Assembly: GCA_973895155.1 (NCBI GenBank)
Contig: OZ316892.1
Location: 11,036,001-11,100,000, forward strand
Direction: 5' to 3'
DNA from: Marsupella aquatica
Taxonomy: Eukaryota; Marchantiophyta
Length of the DNA: 64,000 nt
The translations under genes were made by a program, and so were the position numbers. This document shows, one piece after another, positions 22,275 through 34,551 of the stretch. The notes below the pieces were generated by a model, which did no database searches, had not been told where the DNA came from, and saw only the letters and a list, made by a program, of their open reading frames with translations. Every line of letters starts with the position of its first letter. Position 1 is the stretch's first letter.

Positions 22275-22470
22275 AAGTTTCCTTCTCCACAAAGTTTCAT
22301 TCCACTAAAAAAGAACAAACCTCTCACCAACCATTTCATCTTCTATCCTTTTCAATCCAGTTTTCAATCCACCAAAGTTTTCTTCTACCATGAAAGAACA
22401 AACCTCCGACTAACCACTTCATCTTCTATGCTTTTTCAATCAGGTTTTCAATCTCCCAAAGTTTTCTTCA
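22275..22470. repeat. Two-copy ~100-bp tandem repeat
   Basis: Two units, each with AAGAACAAACCTC, ACTTCATCTTCTATGCTTTT or its variant, and CAAAGTTTTCTTC. Confidence 0.75.
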
Positions 22471-23125
22471 ATTAAAAATAAATAAATCACTTATGATTGT
22501 TAATTGTGGGACAAATAGTAGCAATTCATTTCTTTTCTCATGTCCTTTGTAAGTTCAAGCACAGCTTCTTCTTGTCAAATTGTCTTACTGAAAGGGTGTA
22601 ACTGACTAACAAGCAAATGCCAAACTGCCGTTCTTTTGCCACCTTTCTGAAGGATCTCAAACTCTCAATCTTCCTTCTCAAATTCCTAAGATTCTTCGAC
22701 TTTTCTTGGGTTCACAGGAGCGAAAGAACATTAAATAGATCTACCTGACAACAACATAGATTCGAGAAAATGCTTAGGATAACGTGATTGACTACGGCGT
22801 TAATTTCAATGGAAAATATTGTATGACATTGCATACAATTAGAAAGGCTCCAATCAAGACCGGAAGCAAACTGAAGAGCACCCGAACCAAATTCACCAAG
22901 ATCTTCTTCTAATTGCTGGACACTACCAGCCAACACCTACGAGCCGTTAATTGGGATTCTGTCACTTCGGGATAGGAAAAACCACTTTTTGCAGAACAGT
23001 ACTTATTTGCAATGAAACGATCCCACTTCATACACGATAGTACAAATAAGAAACTCAAACTGCACGAAACGAGACCACAATTTTATGCAGTTCAGACAAC
23101 TCTCTTTGGTATTTATAGTTCCTAA
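22471..23125. other. 3' flank of CDC48B
   Basis: No separate gene recognised. Part is presumably the CDC48B 3' UTR. Confidence 0.4.
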
Positions 23126-26100
23126 TCAGTGTGACCGTTGAAGCATATCTTTATGATCAAAATTGGCATAGCTAGCAATTTCTAGTGCAGTCAAAAGTGG
23201 GGTCATGGAAGCCTTGGCAGAAGCAAAATGACGCTTGAATACTGTATCTGCAACTAAGCTTTCCCTTAACGTAACCATGCCAGCCTCTTTACACAATCCC
23301 GCTAACTCTGCGCCTGTGAACCATTCAGTTTCCCCAGCTATTTGTTCAAGACTGGCATCACTTCCGATTTTCATCCGGCGGGTGTGAATCCTAAGTACTT
23401 CCAACCTTCCCTCCACATCCGGAGGTGGCACAAAAATGACCTGAAACACCACATAAATGAGGTTGGTAGAACGCCATGAAAAATGATGACAGTAAGAGGT
23501 ATCCTTTCTGCAAGATTCTCTCTCTATAGAAATAAGAGATTTAGATTGTACCGAGTCAAAACGACCTGGTCGCATTAGGGCTGCATCAATAGTTTGTGGA
23601 CAGTTGGTGGCTGCCAGAACAAGCACCCCCTGATAGCATCATGAAGTAACCGTCAGAAAAAAAGCGATTACCTTTGACTGTGAACAATGAACAGGCTCCA
23701 TGATAATGTAATACTGAAGGCTCAAGCGAACTCTTCTTCAAGAGTCAACCAAATAACAGCAGTTTCACATGGGTAGCACCTGGGCCTGTTCCAACCCATC
23801 AATTTCGGTAAGCAATGTAGAGAGAAGCTTTTCTGCCACTGTTGTGCCATCGCCACCAGACTTGGTACGTGACGCTGACATCCTGGACGCACATCATAAT
23901 CTCAAATAGATGAACTTTGTGCTCTCGAAATATGAACAATCCCTTTTGAACCCGTTCTAAACAGCGAAGAGTCGGCTATCTACGGTGGCTGAAACTACTT
24001 TTCAATACTAAAATCCATCCTCGCCGAGAGAGATGCAGTCTTAAAATCATATTGAACTTACCTCCTGGAAGCAACTGCATCAACCTCATCAAAGAAAATG
24101 ATGCTGGGAGCAGCTAAGCGGGCTCGACAGAAAGTTGACCTAACGAGCGCCTCTCCCTCCCCTACGTACATGGAATATAGTTCTGCCCCACTACGACACA
24201 CCACCTGATCTCAGCATCCAGATTAACTCAAAGACCTGTTTTCTTGCATCATTGGCTCAGAACGTAGAGGCGTTTCAAGTGATTTCACACCAGACTTCAT
24301 GAGAGCACAATACAGGAAATCTGATGCTCCACTACAGAACTACGAGGCCCTCATCATCATCCTGCCATTCCTTTTCCTGCTTAGAATCTACTGGATTGAA
24401 GGAGAAGCTTTTCTCACGTGCATTGTTTTAAACACCGTTGTGTAGAGGACCTTCATTTCCCAGTAAAACATTGGTAGCTTAACTGGGAATAATGAAGCAA
24501 AGAACTAACAGGAGGACATTCATACTCGTTAGACAGAGAATAGTAGCATGAGATTATGCAAAAGACAGGAAAGGAATCACCATTTATCTATCTATATATA
24601 CATATATATGGGGTCCTCGCAAACAGATTCTGGAATTCCTGATTATGAAGTGTGAAGGATTATGGACCTGGAAACCTCACTCTTTCCCGAAGACAGAACT
24701 AGCCCTTTCGAGCAGCAAAGAATGATATCTACAGGAGATATACAAGAACAGCATATCCTGTTCAAACTCTGTTATTGCAGCGCATCAGCTACGAGAGTAA
24801 AGCAATGACTCCGAATACAAAAGGTATACCACCTCAGAGAGATCAGAGTAGCTTGGGCAGCATGTGCAGCAGCTCTAACAAGAGTGGTTTTACAGCATCC
24901 GGGTGGTCCATGGAGAAGAACTCCACGTATTGGCCTTATACCAAGTCGAGAGAAGCATCGCTATGCTTAATGGGCCACTCTACGGCTTGTCGCAACCTTA
25001 GCTGTTCAACAACACTTCAGGATGAGACACTTCAAAACTCGATGAATCAGTGCATATGTCGAGCAAGTCGGCCATTGCGGTGCCAGTTTAGCGACGTCTT
25101 GCTGTCCCTACCTTTGCGCACACTACAGAAGTAAGAGGCAAACTGAAACACTGAATTCACAATGGACCAGTATGGAATAAATTAATGGACTTCAGCTTGC
25201 GTTGACAAGGATCTTGTGAAGCACACCTTGACCTCATGAAGCCCACCAATGTCGTCCCACGAAATTTTCGGCACCTCGGCTGCTATCCCTCGCACAATAC
25301 TTGGTCCTACATTCTTTCTTGCGTCTTCCCATTCCTCCATCCCAACTAACTTAACCTGAACTTCTTCGAGTCCTTCTTTCAGACCCCTCTGTAGGGCAGA
25401 CATAGCGGCTTCTCGGCATAAAGCTTGGAGGTCTGCACCAACGTAGCCATTGCACATCGCAGCCACGCGGTAAAGATCCACCGTCCCGTCTAGTGGAAGG
25501 TTATTGGCATGGAGCTGTGAATTACAGAAAATCACTGTAAATTTCACGGAATATTGTAGCATTGATATATGGTACGAGCATCCTATAAAGTTTTGCAAGG
25601 AGGAATATAGGTTACATGATCCTCACGCGAAGTATGTCATAGCGTTCTTCTGTGTTGGGTGAGCGAATTGCTAACTCTCTATCAAAACGTCCAGGCCGAC
25701 GAAGAGCAGGATCAATCGCATTAACTCTGCAGAGAGGATGAAAATGAGAAATCAGCATTTCCAATTCAACTCTTTCATTCAGAAACCGTGAAAACATTCT
25801 ACTCAAGATGCTCATTGAAGCAACATCAAAAAATCGGGGAGAGAACAGAAACAGTATATCTGCTTCTGGGCATCATAATAAAAAGCGAAGGTTCCGCTTC
25901 AAACTCAGGTTCTTGCCGATGCAAATTTCAGAAGATAAACATCCATGTCGCCCTATTTTGATAGCTCAATGAGTAAGCACGTCATGTCAAATTACTTACC
26001 TATTTGTAGCGGCAACGACAACAACGCGTGAAGAACTCCCCGATTTGGATCTAATTCCATCCATTAACGTAAGAAGTTGTGCCACAATTCTTGTCTCCTG

Positions 26101-27231
26101 CTGTTGCCTGACCAATGGGCCCTGCCAGTGCTAATTAGCAACGATATCTCGTGAGAGGATTAAGGAGGCGAGAAAACCGGCTATTTCTTGAAATACTGAG
26201 GAGAAAGTGTTCATAAACTTTTTCAACAAAAGAAGAAGAAAGAACATGAAGAAGGGACCATAGGTAGTGTTCTTTAATCATCTTAATCTGTGTACCAAGG
26301 AAGGTGTGTGAACGCGGGTCACTCGGAAAGGACAATAACTTAGTCATCTTTGCGGGTCACTCTGAAAGGTCACTACTTTAGTCATCTTTGACGTGTGAGG
26401 TTTGCAGTATGACATACCGGGAGTCTCTCGGAGGGCAAAGTGTATCAATTTCGTCAATAAAAATTATTGCTGGTTTACCGGAAGCTGCTTGTGATGCTGC
26501 CTCAAGAAACGCTTCTCGCATCAACCGTTCGCTCTGTCCAGCATAAGATCTATGCAAAGAACCGCCACTGCACAAATTGATTCCCTCCTGGTCAGAATGA
26601 TAAATACGGTACCAGCTTTGGTATCCCTGTTTCCCTGAATCTGCGTACAAAGGGAGAAAGCCCACTCGTCGTTTTGTTCCATCAGTTCGGAAAATCTCGT
26701 GATTGTACCGAACAGGACTTGTCCACAATCACTACGACAAAGAGTACAAAATACCTGAGAGATGTGAAATGCGCATCACATTCCTTAGCCACGGCGTGCA
26801 CCAAGCTTGTCTGCATTTAAACACGCCTTGCCCGTCATGTCTAGCAGAATTTAGAGAGGGCATGAAAAGCTCCAACATCCACAGAATAGTTCTCAAAAGG
26901 AGCAAGATAGAGCATACCTTACCCGTGCCTGGAGGTCCATGCAGCAACAGTCCTTTAGGCCACGGATTCAACACCAGAAAAATCATGAATTCCTGGTATA
27001 ACACTTGGGCTTCTACACGATAGAGCTGACAAGGAATACTCTAAATAATATGCCCAAACGGGAAAGAAAACAGACCTTGAGGCCAATCGCAGCTGCTTCT
27101 CGAGCGTAGAGGAAAGGCCAGATAACCAATTCGCGCAAGGATCGTAGTGGGGCTGCCATTCCTGCGAGTGCAGCCTCGGCACGCCACAAGGGATCTTTCA
27201 TTACAGAGTCTGATTTCTCCACCTCATCCAT
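23126..27231 (-). CDS. CDC48B: AAA+ ATPase, CDC48B-type, 12 exons, one apparent frameshift
   Basis: Two-domain AAA ATPase of the plant CDC48B group, a p97-related unfoldase lacking the usual N domain. Exons (minus): 27,231-27,076, 26,992-26,918, 26,810-26,755, 26,567-26,418, 26,107-26,000, 25,726-25,627, 25,514-25,227, 25,001-24,833, 24,190-24,062, 23,882-23,780, 23,629-23,552, 23,440-23,126. D1 shows Walker A GPPGTGKT (71-78), Walker B IIFIDEID and RRPGRFD. D2 shows Walker [10 protein letters not shown], Walker [13 protein letters not shown] and MRPGRFD. Two oddities: exon 8 is 169 nt where 170 would keep frame (a base is missing near 24,945), and exon 2 has no AG just before its conserved WPKG, so I used an AG 30 nt upstream that adds ten hydrophobic residues. 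About 575 aa with the frame kept; the Arabidopsis protein is about 600. Confidence 0.88.
26314..26390. repeat. 38-bp tandem duplication in CDC48B intron 4
   Basis: Two copies of a unit beginning GCGGGTCACTC and ending TTAGTCATCTTT, inside the intron between exons 4 and 5. Confidence 0.8.
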
Positions 27232-28888
27232 GATTTCTTTAGTGGTTCAATTCCACGCAAAGCACTCTATCACAGGGTTCTGCATAACCTGTTCCACAGG
27301 ACAAGCCCGGAGACGAAGAATATTGCAGAATGGCGGAATCCTACCCAGCCGACAAATTGCCGTGGAGATCGACTTTCACAGCCCCGTCACAAATTTATTT
27401 GGCCACTGTCGCGGCGATTTTGCGGCTTCTGTTCAAATGCAGAAGTCATGCATGGTAGTGTCCCGCACAGAGATCATGCCAGAAACACACAAGAAATTGC
27501 GTAGGATTGAGTGAGGTCGTCAGAGCGCATACGCATGGCTGGGAAGAAAAGTTGAAATGGTATCGAGTTACAAATTGTGTCGGCTCCGGACTACACAATG
27601 CCGACTGTGGTGGACTGGTTGCGTTTTACAGTCGTTCGAAAAACCCTAAACTCAAACCGACCCCACCTCGCCAGGAAGACTGATTAATCAAAGTGAGACA
27701 TATCAACACAAACAACGAGCCAACTATGTACCCAACTAGCCAAAGCAAGCGGAGTTACGATACAAAATCGTCTAGTAACAGAAACCCTAACAGACAGACG
27801 AGTCACGCAAGAAAATGGTCACCGAATCACAGAGCCAGAAGAGAAAGGGCCGTTTCGTTCATATGCATCTCGAGGGAGGGTCGATTGCGCATGCAAGACA
27901 GCACTGACTTGACTTTTTGGCTTCTCTTATTACGCACAGAGGGAGGGAGGAGCAGCACCACCAACATACCGGTCGACGAGCAATGCAAAAGCGTGGAGCC
28001 ACCAAACGCTCCGAGAGCCCCAACCTCCACGATTTCCTGAACCCAAACCCGAACCCAGAAACCTTCTCGGACCCAATTTCAAGCGATCAAAAGCTGCACC
28101 ACTAGCCAGTTTCCGTCGTTGATTGTTCGGTGTCCATAGCTCGCTGGAAAGAAGATTTCATCAGCGTTCTAACAAGCCTATTTTCGCTTGATTCCGATCG
28201 ATAAAAGAGAATGGTATATGGTTGAGTCACGATGTGAGGCTCCGGGCTGTGCGGTGAGTGGAGAAACTGCGAGGACCCAACCCCCCTGTTCGTGCGGGCA
28301 CTCTGCTGGCGGTAATTACTGAGTCTTGGTTACTGTATGGCACTGCGCCCCGAACGTTTGTCCTATTCCAACAGCTGGATATAGTTTACCTAGGGTAACC
28401 AAGAGAATTACGCGCCCAGGAACTGCATCTTGCACACGATTCAGCACATTGTACCCTGTAAACTGAAGGTTTTACGAAGATTTTGGGGGGGTTTTAGAAA
28501 ATTGTTGCGGTTTTTGGATCGTCGGTGTGGTTTCCTCTCTTTTTGCACGCAGGCGTGCCTAGGGCGGTTGAGCGGGAGAAGGAATAGACTGGCAAAGCTG
28601 GACGACCTTGCACCGGGGGATAGCAGCACTGGGGCTTGACCTGTGAACGTGAATCCAACGTTCCGGCACCGCAACTGAATGTTATAGCAAATCTTACATC
28701 AAGACATTCCATCTCGGTTTTCTTGCTACTGCTCGACGGAGACATCTCACTGCGCTCGCATTGGGAGTTCTCTGAAAGACGCTGCACTCGAACGACAACC
28801 ACAACCACAATACACTCCACCACAGGCCGACTCCAAAATTTGAATCATACAGCGACCATCTCACATTCAAATTGGATCACTCGTGCCC
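27232..28888. other. CDC48B upstream region and LINE 5' flank
   Basis: No gene recognised. It includes two teloboxes, and the part after about 28.6 kb may be the LINE 5' UTR. Confidence 0.4.
27641..27649 (+). promoter_or_regulatory. Telobox upstream of CDC48B
   Basis: AAACCCTAA, 410 bp upstream of the CDC48B ATG. A second copy is at 27,782-27,790. This motif is common in promoters of plant genes active in dividing cells. A promoter role here is inferred. Confidence 0.45.
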
Positions 28889-30210
28889 ATGTCTTTGCCT
28901 TCCGCATACATTGCACCACAGCGTCTCGGCATGACCATTGGACTTTCAAACAAGAAGGCCGGCTCTGCATCCGCCCGCTCGACAGCATCCACACGGAATG
29001 TAGAATCTTCAACTGTACCGGGTGGTCAACCACGCAAGGGAAAGGCACGCCTAGATTTAATCCCTACTGTGGACAACATGGTGGTCCACTGCATCCCCAA
29101 GGAGGTCCTACAATCTGGCAACCGGAGGATTTTTGGCAATAAGGTGGTGCTGTGCTTTGAATCTGAATTTGACTCGTGCCAGGTCAAAGACTGGATCGCA
29201 GCGTACAACCAAGAACAGGAGACGAAATTGTCCCTGCACGACGAACTTCCAAATGCCCTCTTCGTGGTTCAATTCGATGCCAGCAACGGTGATGCCATAA
29301 AGCTCCAACTTCTGAAGTCATCTCCCCTCAAGGCTCTGGACCGCTACGCTGCAGTGAACGATTATACTCCTCACTTTGATCCTTGCACCCAGAAGAACTT
29401 CAAGCATCTTGTCACTGTGTGTACGTTAAGCTAGGGACCTGAAACCTATGAATACATTCGGTTTGTAACTGCACTGGTGGGAATCTTTGTTCGGGCAAAG
29501 CTGGCACCGGGTACGAGAAGCATCACGTCTCGGCGATTGTGGAATCAACTCTTAAGGTGTTCCCGGCACAAGGTAAATTTTGCCTTAGCAGCCCTGGAGT
29601 GACTACCATACATTTTGACTACATAGGTCAGAACCTCCGTTGCTGTTATTGTTTTTCCTATCGTCATCTTGCATCCAGGTGCATGCAGCCCAGGCCACCT
29701 CTGCTTCAAAACCACGCATTCTCCATCAGCACTCCTGGGGAGACAGCCCGTCAACCCACCAAGTCACCCCCAGTGGTGAAGAAACAACGTCTGGATCAAG
29801 CTGTTTTCCAACAATACTACCAGGAGAAGGCTAGCAGGGCAAAAGCGGAAGCTGAGTACTGGCAGATGCAGGCGGAAGAGCAACAACAGAGGGAAATGGT
29901 GGAATTGCAGCATGTGGCACAATTAGCTGCAGAATTGGATACGGACCAGGCCTCGCAAGGAGTTCTACAAGCAGCCCCATCCACACACAGAGTCACCCGC
30001 AAATCGCCCAACATCGACAGCAAGGATCAGGCATCGGAAGGTGAGCTAAGAGCAGCTCCGTCAACATTCAGACACATCCAAATCACGCAGCACCAACAAC
30101 AACAACGGCAAGCGGAATCGGAAGAGGCAGGCGGCCCTCTCTGCAAGAAGGGACCCGACGATAACCCTTTCCACTGGGACGACAGTAGAGAAACAACAAA
30201 CCAACAATAG
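28889..30210 (+). pseudogene. LINE ORF1 (gag-like) remnant
   Basis: From ATG 28,889 a frame to 29,434 resembles the DUF4283-like N-terminal part of plant LINE ORF1. From 29,539 to 30,210, in a different frame, lies a zinc knuckle (CCYCFSYRHLASRC, CX2CX4HX4C), then a Gln-rich region with coiled-coil-like repeats (YWQMQAEEQQQREMVELQ) and a low-complexity tail. ORF1 proteins bind the element's RNA. The frame break near 29.43-29.54 kb shows that it no longer makes a full protein. Confidence 0.7.
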
Positions 30211-30647
30211 CTACATTGACCAGTCCCTCCCAAAGTCTGCAGAGGCTTGTCGGGCAGGGGTATCAACGTGCACTCCACCAGTACCCATTGGAATAATCAA
30301 ATCCAGTACGCACTCTCAGAACCCTCGCAGGCCTCTGAAGAAGGTGTGGACAGAGAAACCACGGCAAGAAACACAATCTCCCTGTCCCAAAGTGACTGTG
30401 GCATCCCCTCTCTCACCTGGAGTGGAACTTGGATTTTGCTCTCCATCACCATCCCTGAACCTCCCAATTGCTAGGGAGAACGTGACTATAAGAAAGCGAC
30501 CCAGACCAACAGCATCCTCAGATACAGAAACTGACCCGCCTGCAGCTGTCTCACCTGTGGACGCAGACAACCCTGTGAAGAAGAGAAGCCGATCAGAACC
30601 AATTTTCTCTCCAGAAGTCTCATCAGCTAGACGATCCAGTCCTGAAC

Positions 30648-31546
30648 ATGACCCAGATTACACTCATGACATACAACCTCAGGGGATTGGCCTCACGGAG
30701 CCGTCGCCTTCAAGCCCGATCCAACCTGGAGGGGCTTCAAGTCAGGCCTGATATCCTTTGTATCCAGGAGCATAAACTCAGAGAAGGCCGTGTGCAGAAA
30801 ATTCAACGAGAAGTATGGCCATCTGCACATTGGGTTTATGCCCCTGCCCGGGTTTATGCCCCTGCCCTGGATGGTGTGCACGCCATTCGGAATCAAGGAG
30901 TTGTGGCTGAATTGGGGGTGTCTAGCTGTAGGAGTGCATAATTCTCTGGCACACCTTATTACCGGTGAAGGGGTCTTGCCCAGCAAACAGGCTGTATGGG
31001 TTTGCATCAACCATGCCACTCTATGGAGGATTGGAATCCTAGGTGTATATGGGCCAAACACACCCAGGGAGAGAAAGGATCTCTGGCAAGAACTCTTTAA
31101 TTTGCTGGACCCCTCTTGCAAATGGATTTTCATGGGGGATTTCAACATGATTGAGGGTAGAAAAGACCAGAGGGGTGGAACCACCAGCATTGTAGCTGGA
31201 AGTGAATTGAGAGCCTGGCGTCACCTAAAGAGGAGATTCCATTTAGAAGATACTTTCCTCCAGTAACCGGGGCACTTGAAATTCAGCTAGGACAATAAGA
31301 GGAGGCACCATCACAACCCTCGGACTCAGGTTGGCCCAAGGGGGGATTGGATTATCAAAAGAGTTGATAGGATATACTATGCACAAGGAGCTGAACTGTA
31401 AATTCTCCATTATGTCCACTATCCTGCCAGGGATCTGTGTGTCTGACCATGCCCCTATTTGTACAACAATTCGCTCACTTTCACAAACGTGTCTCTCAAC
31501 ACAGGATGAATACTACGCATCAATTACAGACTGCGTATCAAGATAG
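30648..31546 (+). pseudogene. LINE endonuclease domain remnant
   Basis: Exonuclease-endonuclease-phosphatase fold signatures appear in order but in three frames: TYNLRGLASRSR, DILCIQEHKLREG, ILGVYGPNTPRERK, WIFMGDFNMIEGRKDQ and the closing CVSDHAPI. These correspond to the metal-binding Asn and Glu and the catalytic Asp/His positions of L1 endonucleases, which nick target DNA. An 18-bp tandem duplication (TTTATGCCCCTGCCC) lies near 30,835-30,870 and adds residues. Confidence 0.85.
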
Positions 31547-32047
31547 AATTGCACAAATGTGGGCAGAGGAGACATTGGCCTATGAGCAAGAGGAGCGAAC
31601 ACCCGATGCCACACTACTCATTGTCTTAAGGTTGCTAGGAAGGTGGAAAGGTGTTGGGGCAAGCGGAGGGCTGCAGAGCAACATCTACGGGAGTCGATTC
31701 TACAAGGGGAACTTGGCACAAGCACAATTGCGTCTTGAGTTGGACCCACAAGATCTCTATGCACAGGCCCCTGTTAAGGAGGTTGGGGGGTTAATCCATG
31801 AATTTGATGGTGAGCGTGCCCGTGGATGGACTTTATTTTGCAATCGAGATGGATTGAGGATGGTCATAAATGTTCCAAACTTTTTTCAAATCTTTCAAGG
31901 AATGGCGATGAGCAACGAAATCTCCTGCCTTTTCTATAAGGATGGGCAACTGGTGTCTGAATGGAGCAAGATGGCAGAGATTGTCACTGATTTCTTAAGG
32001 ATCTTTTGGGAAAATCAGAGGACATCCACCCTCATCAACTTGCTTAG

Positions 32048-33470
32048 GTGATTGCTATGCAGACTGACAAGATTACAGATGTTGACCGTGCTGCCTTGAA
32101 CTTGCCCTTGACTCTTGGGGAATTGGAGAAAGCTACCAGAGCTCTTGCCTCTAACAAATGTCCAGGCTCCGATGGGGTCCCTGTGGAATTCTTTGTGGCC
32201 AATTGGAAGACAGTTGGGCCGTCTCTCCTCAAGGCCATTACACATGGTCTGAGATAGGAAACTTTCGGTCCTAAATTCACTAGAGGGTTTATTGTCTTGG
32301 TGTGCAAGAAGAATGACCAAAGTCTGCTCTCCAACAAGAGACCTATCACTCTCCTAAATGTGTTGTACAAAATTGAGGCCATTTTCGCTTAGGCTCATTC
32401 CTATTCTCCAACGCTTCATCTCACCTCAACAATTTGCCTTTCTATCGGGACGCAACATCCATCACTCCCTACTCTTACTCAGCGAGCTACTTCATCATGC
32501 TGAATCATCCAAATTACACTACATTCTTATGAAGCTGGATGTGGCCAAGTTAAGGCTTTCGATAAGTTGGAGTGACATTTCCTACTTACTCTGATGGAGA
32601 AGGTTGGCTTTGACAGGCTCCTTATGCAATTTCTGAGGGCAAGCTTTGGGTCAACCACATCTGCAGTGTTGCTAAATGGTATAATGGCCCCATCGTTCTT
32701 GTTGGAGCGGGTGTTGGAGCGCTCTGTATGACAGGGTTGCCCTCTCTTACCACTTGTCTTCATTATTGCAATTGATGCCTTGAGTAAAATTATACAACGG
32801 GTTGTGGATCATGGTGCCATTGTAGGAGTCAACATCGGGGTCAACATCCCATCCATTGGTGTGCACAATGTGCATAGTTTGTTTGCTGATGATGTATCAT
32901 TGTTGAATAGAGCAGAAATGGACATTGTTGAGTCCTGCCGCAATCACTTGGACCTTTTTGTAATGGCATGTGGGCTTTTTTGTATCTAGGAACAAATGAA
33001 AGTTGCTTACATCCCCCCCAAGGCGTATCCCAATCCAGTTCCATCATCTACCATGGAGATGGGAAGATGACTCTGATGCCTCCAAACTGCTAGGCATTCC
33101 CATTGCACAACACATTTTTGAACAACAATTGATTAAAACGGTGTCCGATCGTTTGGAAGCTAGGTTGGGTAGGATACGTAAGAGATCTGGATCTCTCATT
33201 GCTAGAGTCATAGTGGCCCACTACCTCATTATGAGCACCATCTGGTATTTCCTCATTGTATGGGCCGACAACTGAAAGACATTGGATGAATTGTAGAGTA
33301 AAATCACTACCTTTGTCTGGGCAGGTCAGAATGAGAAGGCTCGGTCTAGGGTAGACTTAGCCACAATCACCAGACCTAGGAGCCACGGAGGGCTTGGCCT
33401 TATCTCTATTCAAGCTCAATTTAGGGCCTTGGCAGGAAGTTTTTATCGTTTGGACCTTGGCAGAGGCTGA
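32048..33470 (+). pseudogene. LINE reverse transcriptase remnant
   Basis: Fragments in several frames: KCPGSDGVPVEFF near 32,155, QQFAFLSGRNIHHSLLLLSELL near 32,430, the catalytic FADDVSLL near 32,880, and the thumb/connection part ending in FVWAGQNEKARSRVDL and SHGGLGLISI near 33,320-33,420. This order is typical of L1-clade RT. Multiple frameshifts and stops make it non-functional. Confidence 0.88.
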
Positions 33471-33775
33471 TCACCCACTCAGGAGGATATTGCAGTTGTT
33501 GTACTTGCAATAACTCTCTGAAAAGAAATGGGGGGGGGGTGGCTGACTTCACATGGGTGTTTACATCATGCTTCATTTTACCGTCTGGTGGTTCTAAGGT
33601 TTGGACCAACATCTGCACTGGGTGGAATGTCATCAAGAAGCAGCTACGCCCCTCTCCACCAAGTCACTTGGAAGGCTCGCGGAATTTGCTACTTTGGAGG
33701 CCACACCTCAACCACATACGAAGCAACCAAGCCAAGTGCTTGTCTAATCCACAATGCAGAATCTATCGTGCTGGT

Positions 33776-34010
33776 TATGTGACTACGAGCCCTATGCTCG
33801 TGCTTTGCACTGTGCAAGGACGGTAGGCCCATAGGGATTGCCCGGGGGCATTACGGGGCAGCGGGAAGCAAATACGTGATAGGGGTGTACATTCCTCTCA
33901 TCAATGGTGAGAAAAAACAGCTAATTAGATCCAACGGTTGTGGATCTTTCCCGCCCAGAAGCTTTTTTGTATGGGGACGAAGGACGAAAAAAGACGGGAT
34001 CCCTTATTAT
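33776..34010. other. Probable insertion inside the LINE
   Basis: Between RT-connection-like and zf-RVT-like coding segments, about 235 bp lack LINE-like frames. It begins with CTCGTGCTTTGCAC (33,797-33,810), and CTCGTGCGTTGCAC occurs at 9,683-9,696. The shared word suggests both are termini of one small transposon type. No target duplication is obvious. Confidence 0.4.
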
Positions 34011-34551
34011 AGTTGGAGATGAAGAATATCCTTTCATCTGACGGGCAACTCCTGTCTTGGGAGGATGGACCTGGCCTTCTCTTACCTAGGAACTATGCCA
34101 TTGTCTACCGGAACCTGTTGGCCAATCTAAGGACTATACCTGAGCTGGACTATGATACAGAGTTGGAGGAGCCATTGTTCATGGAAGTTGTCTTCCCAAT
34201 CAATCTCACCTGATTTGGGAATTCAAGGTACCACGCAAACACATCACCTCACAATGGCTACGATTCCATGGCCACTCCAATCCGGTTAATTGGTTCAGTG
34301 TGACCAATGGTTTTCTGTACCCCATTGATGTCCATGACCCTAAACTCCATAGCCATAGTCAATCAATGTATTGGTAATCCTATTGGGGACCTGGCCATTA
34401 TCACTCAATATAATTGGAGTGATGGAAGATCTTTCCTGGACACCAACATTGCACATCTATGCCAAATCCAGGGGCAAGCTAGGACTGCTACTCACATGGC
34501 CATATCCAAATGGGCCAGAATTCTTAATTGGTGCCCTGATCTTTAAGTACT

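Noticed and set aside
28636-29142. 168-codon frame at the LINE 5' end
   Set aside because: It overlaps the ORF1-like frame in another phase, and its Thr/His-rich content is non-specific.
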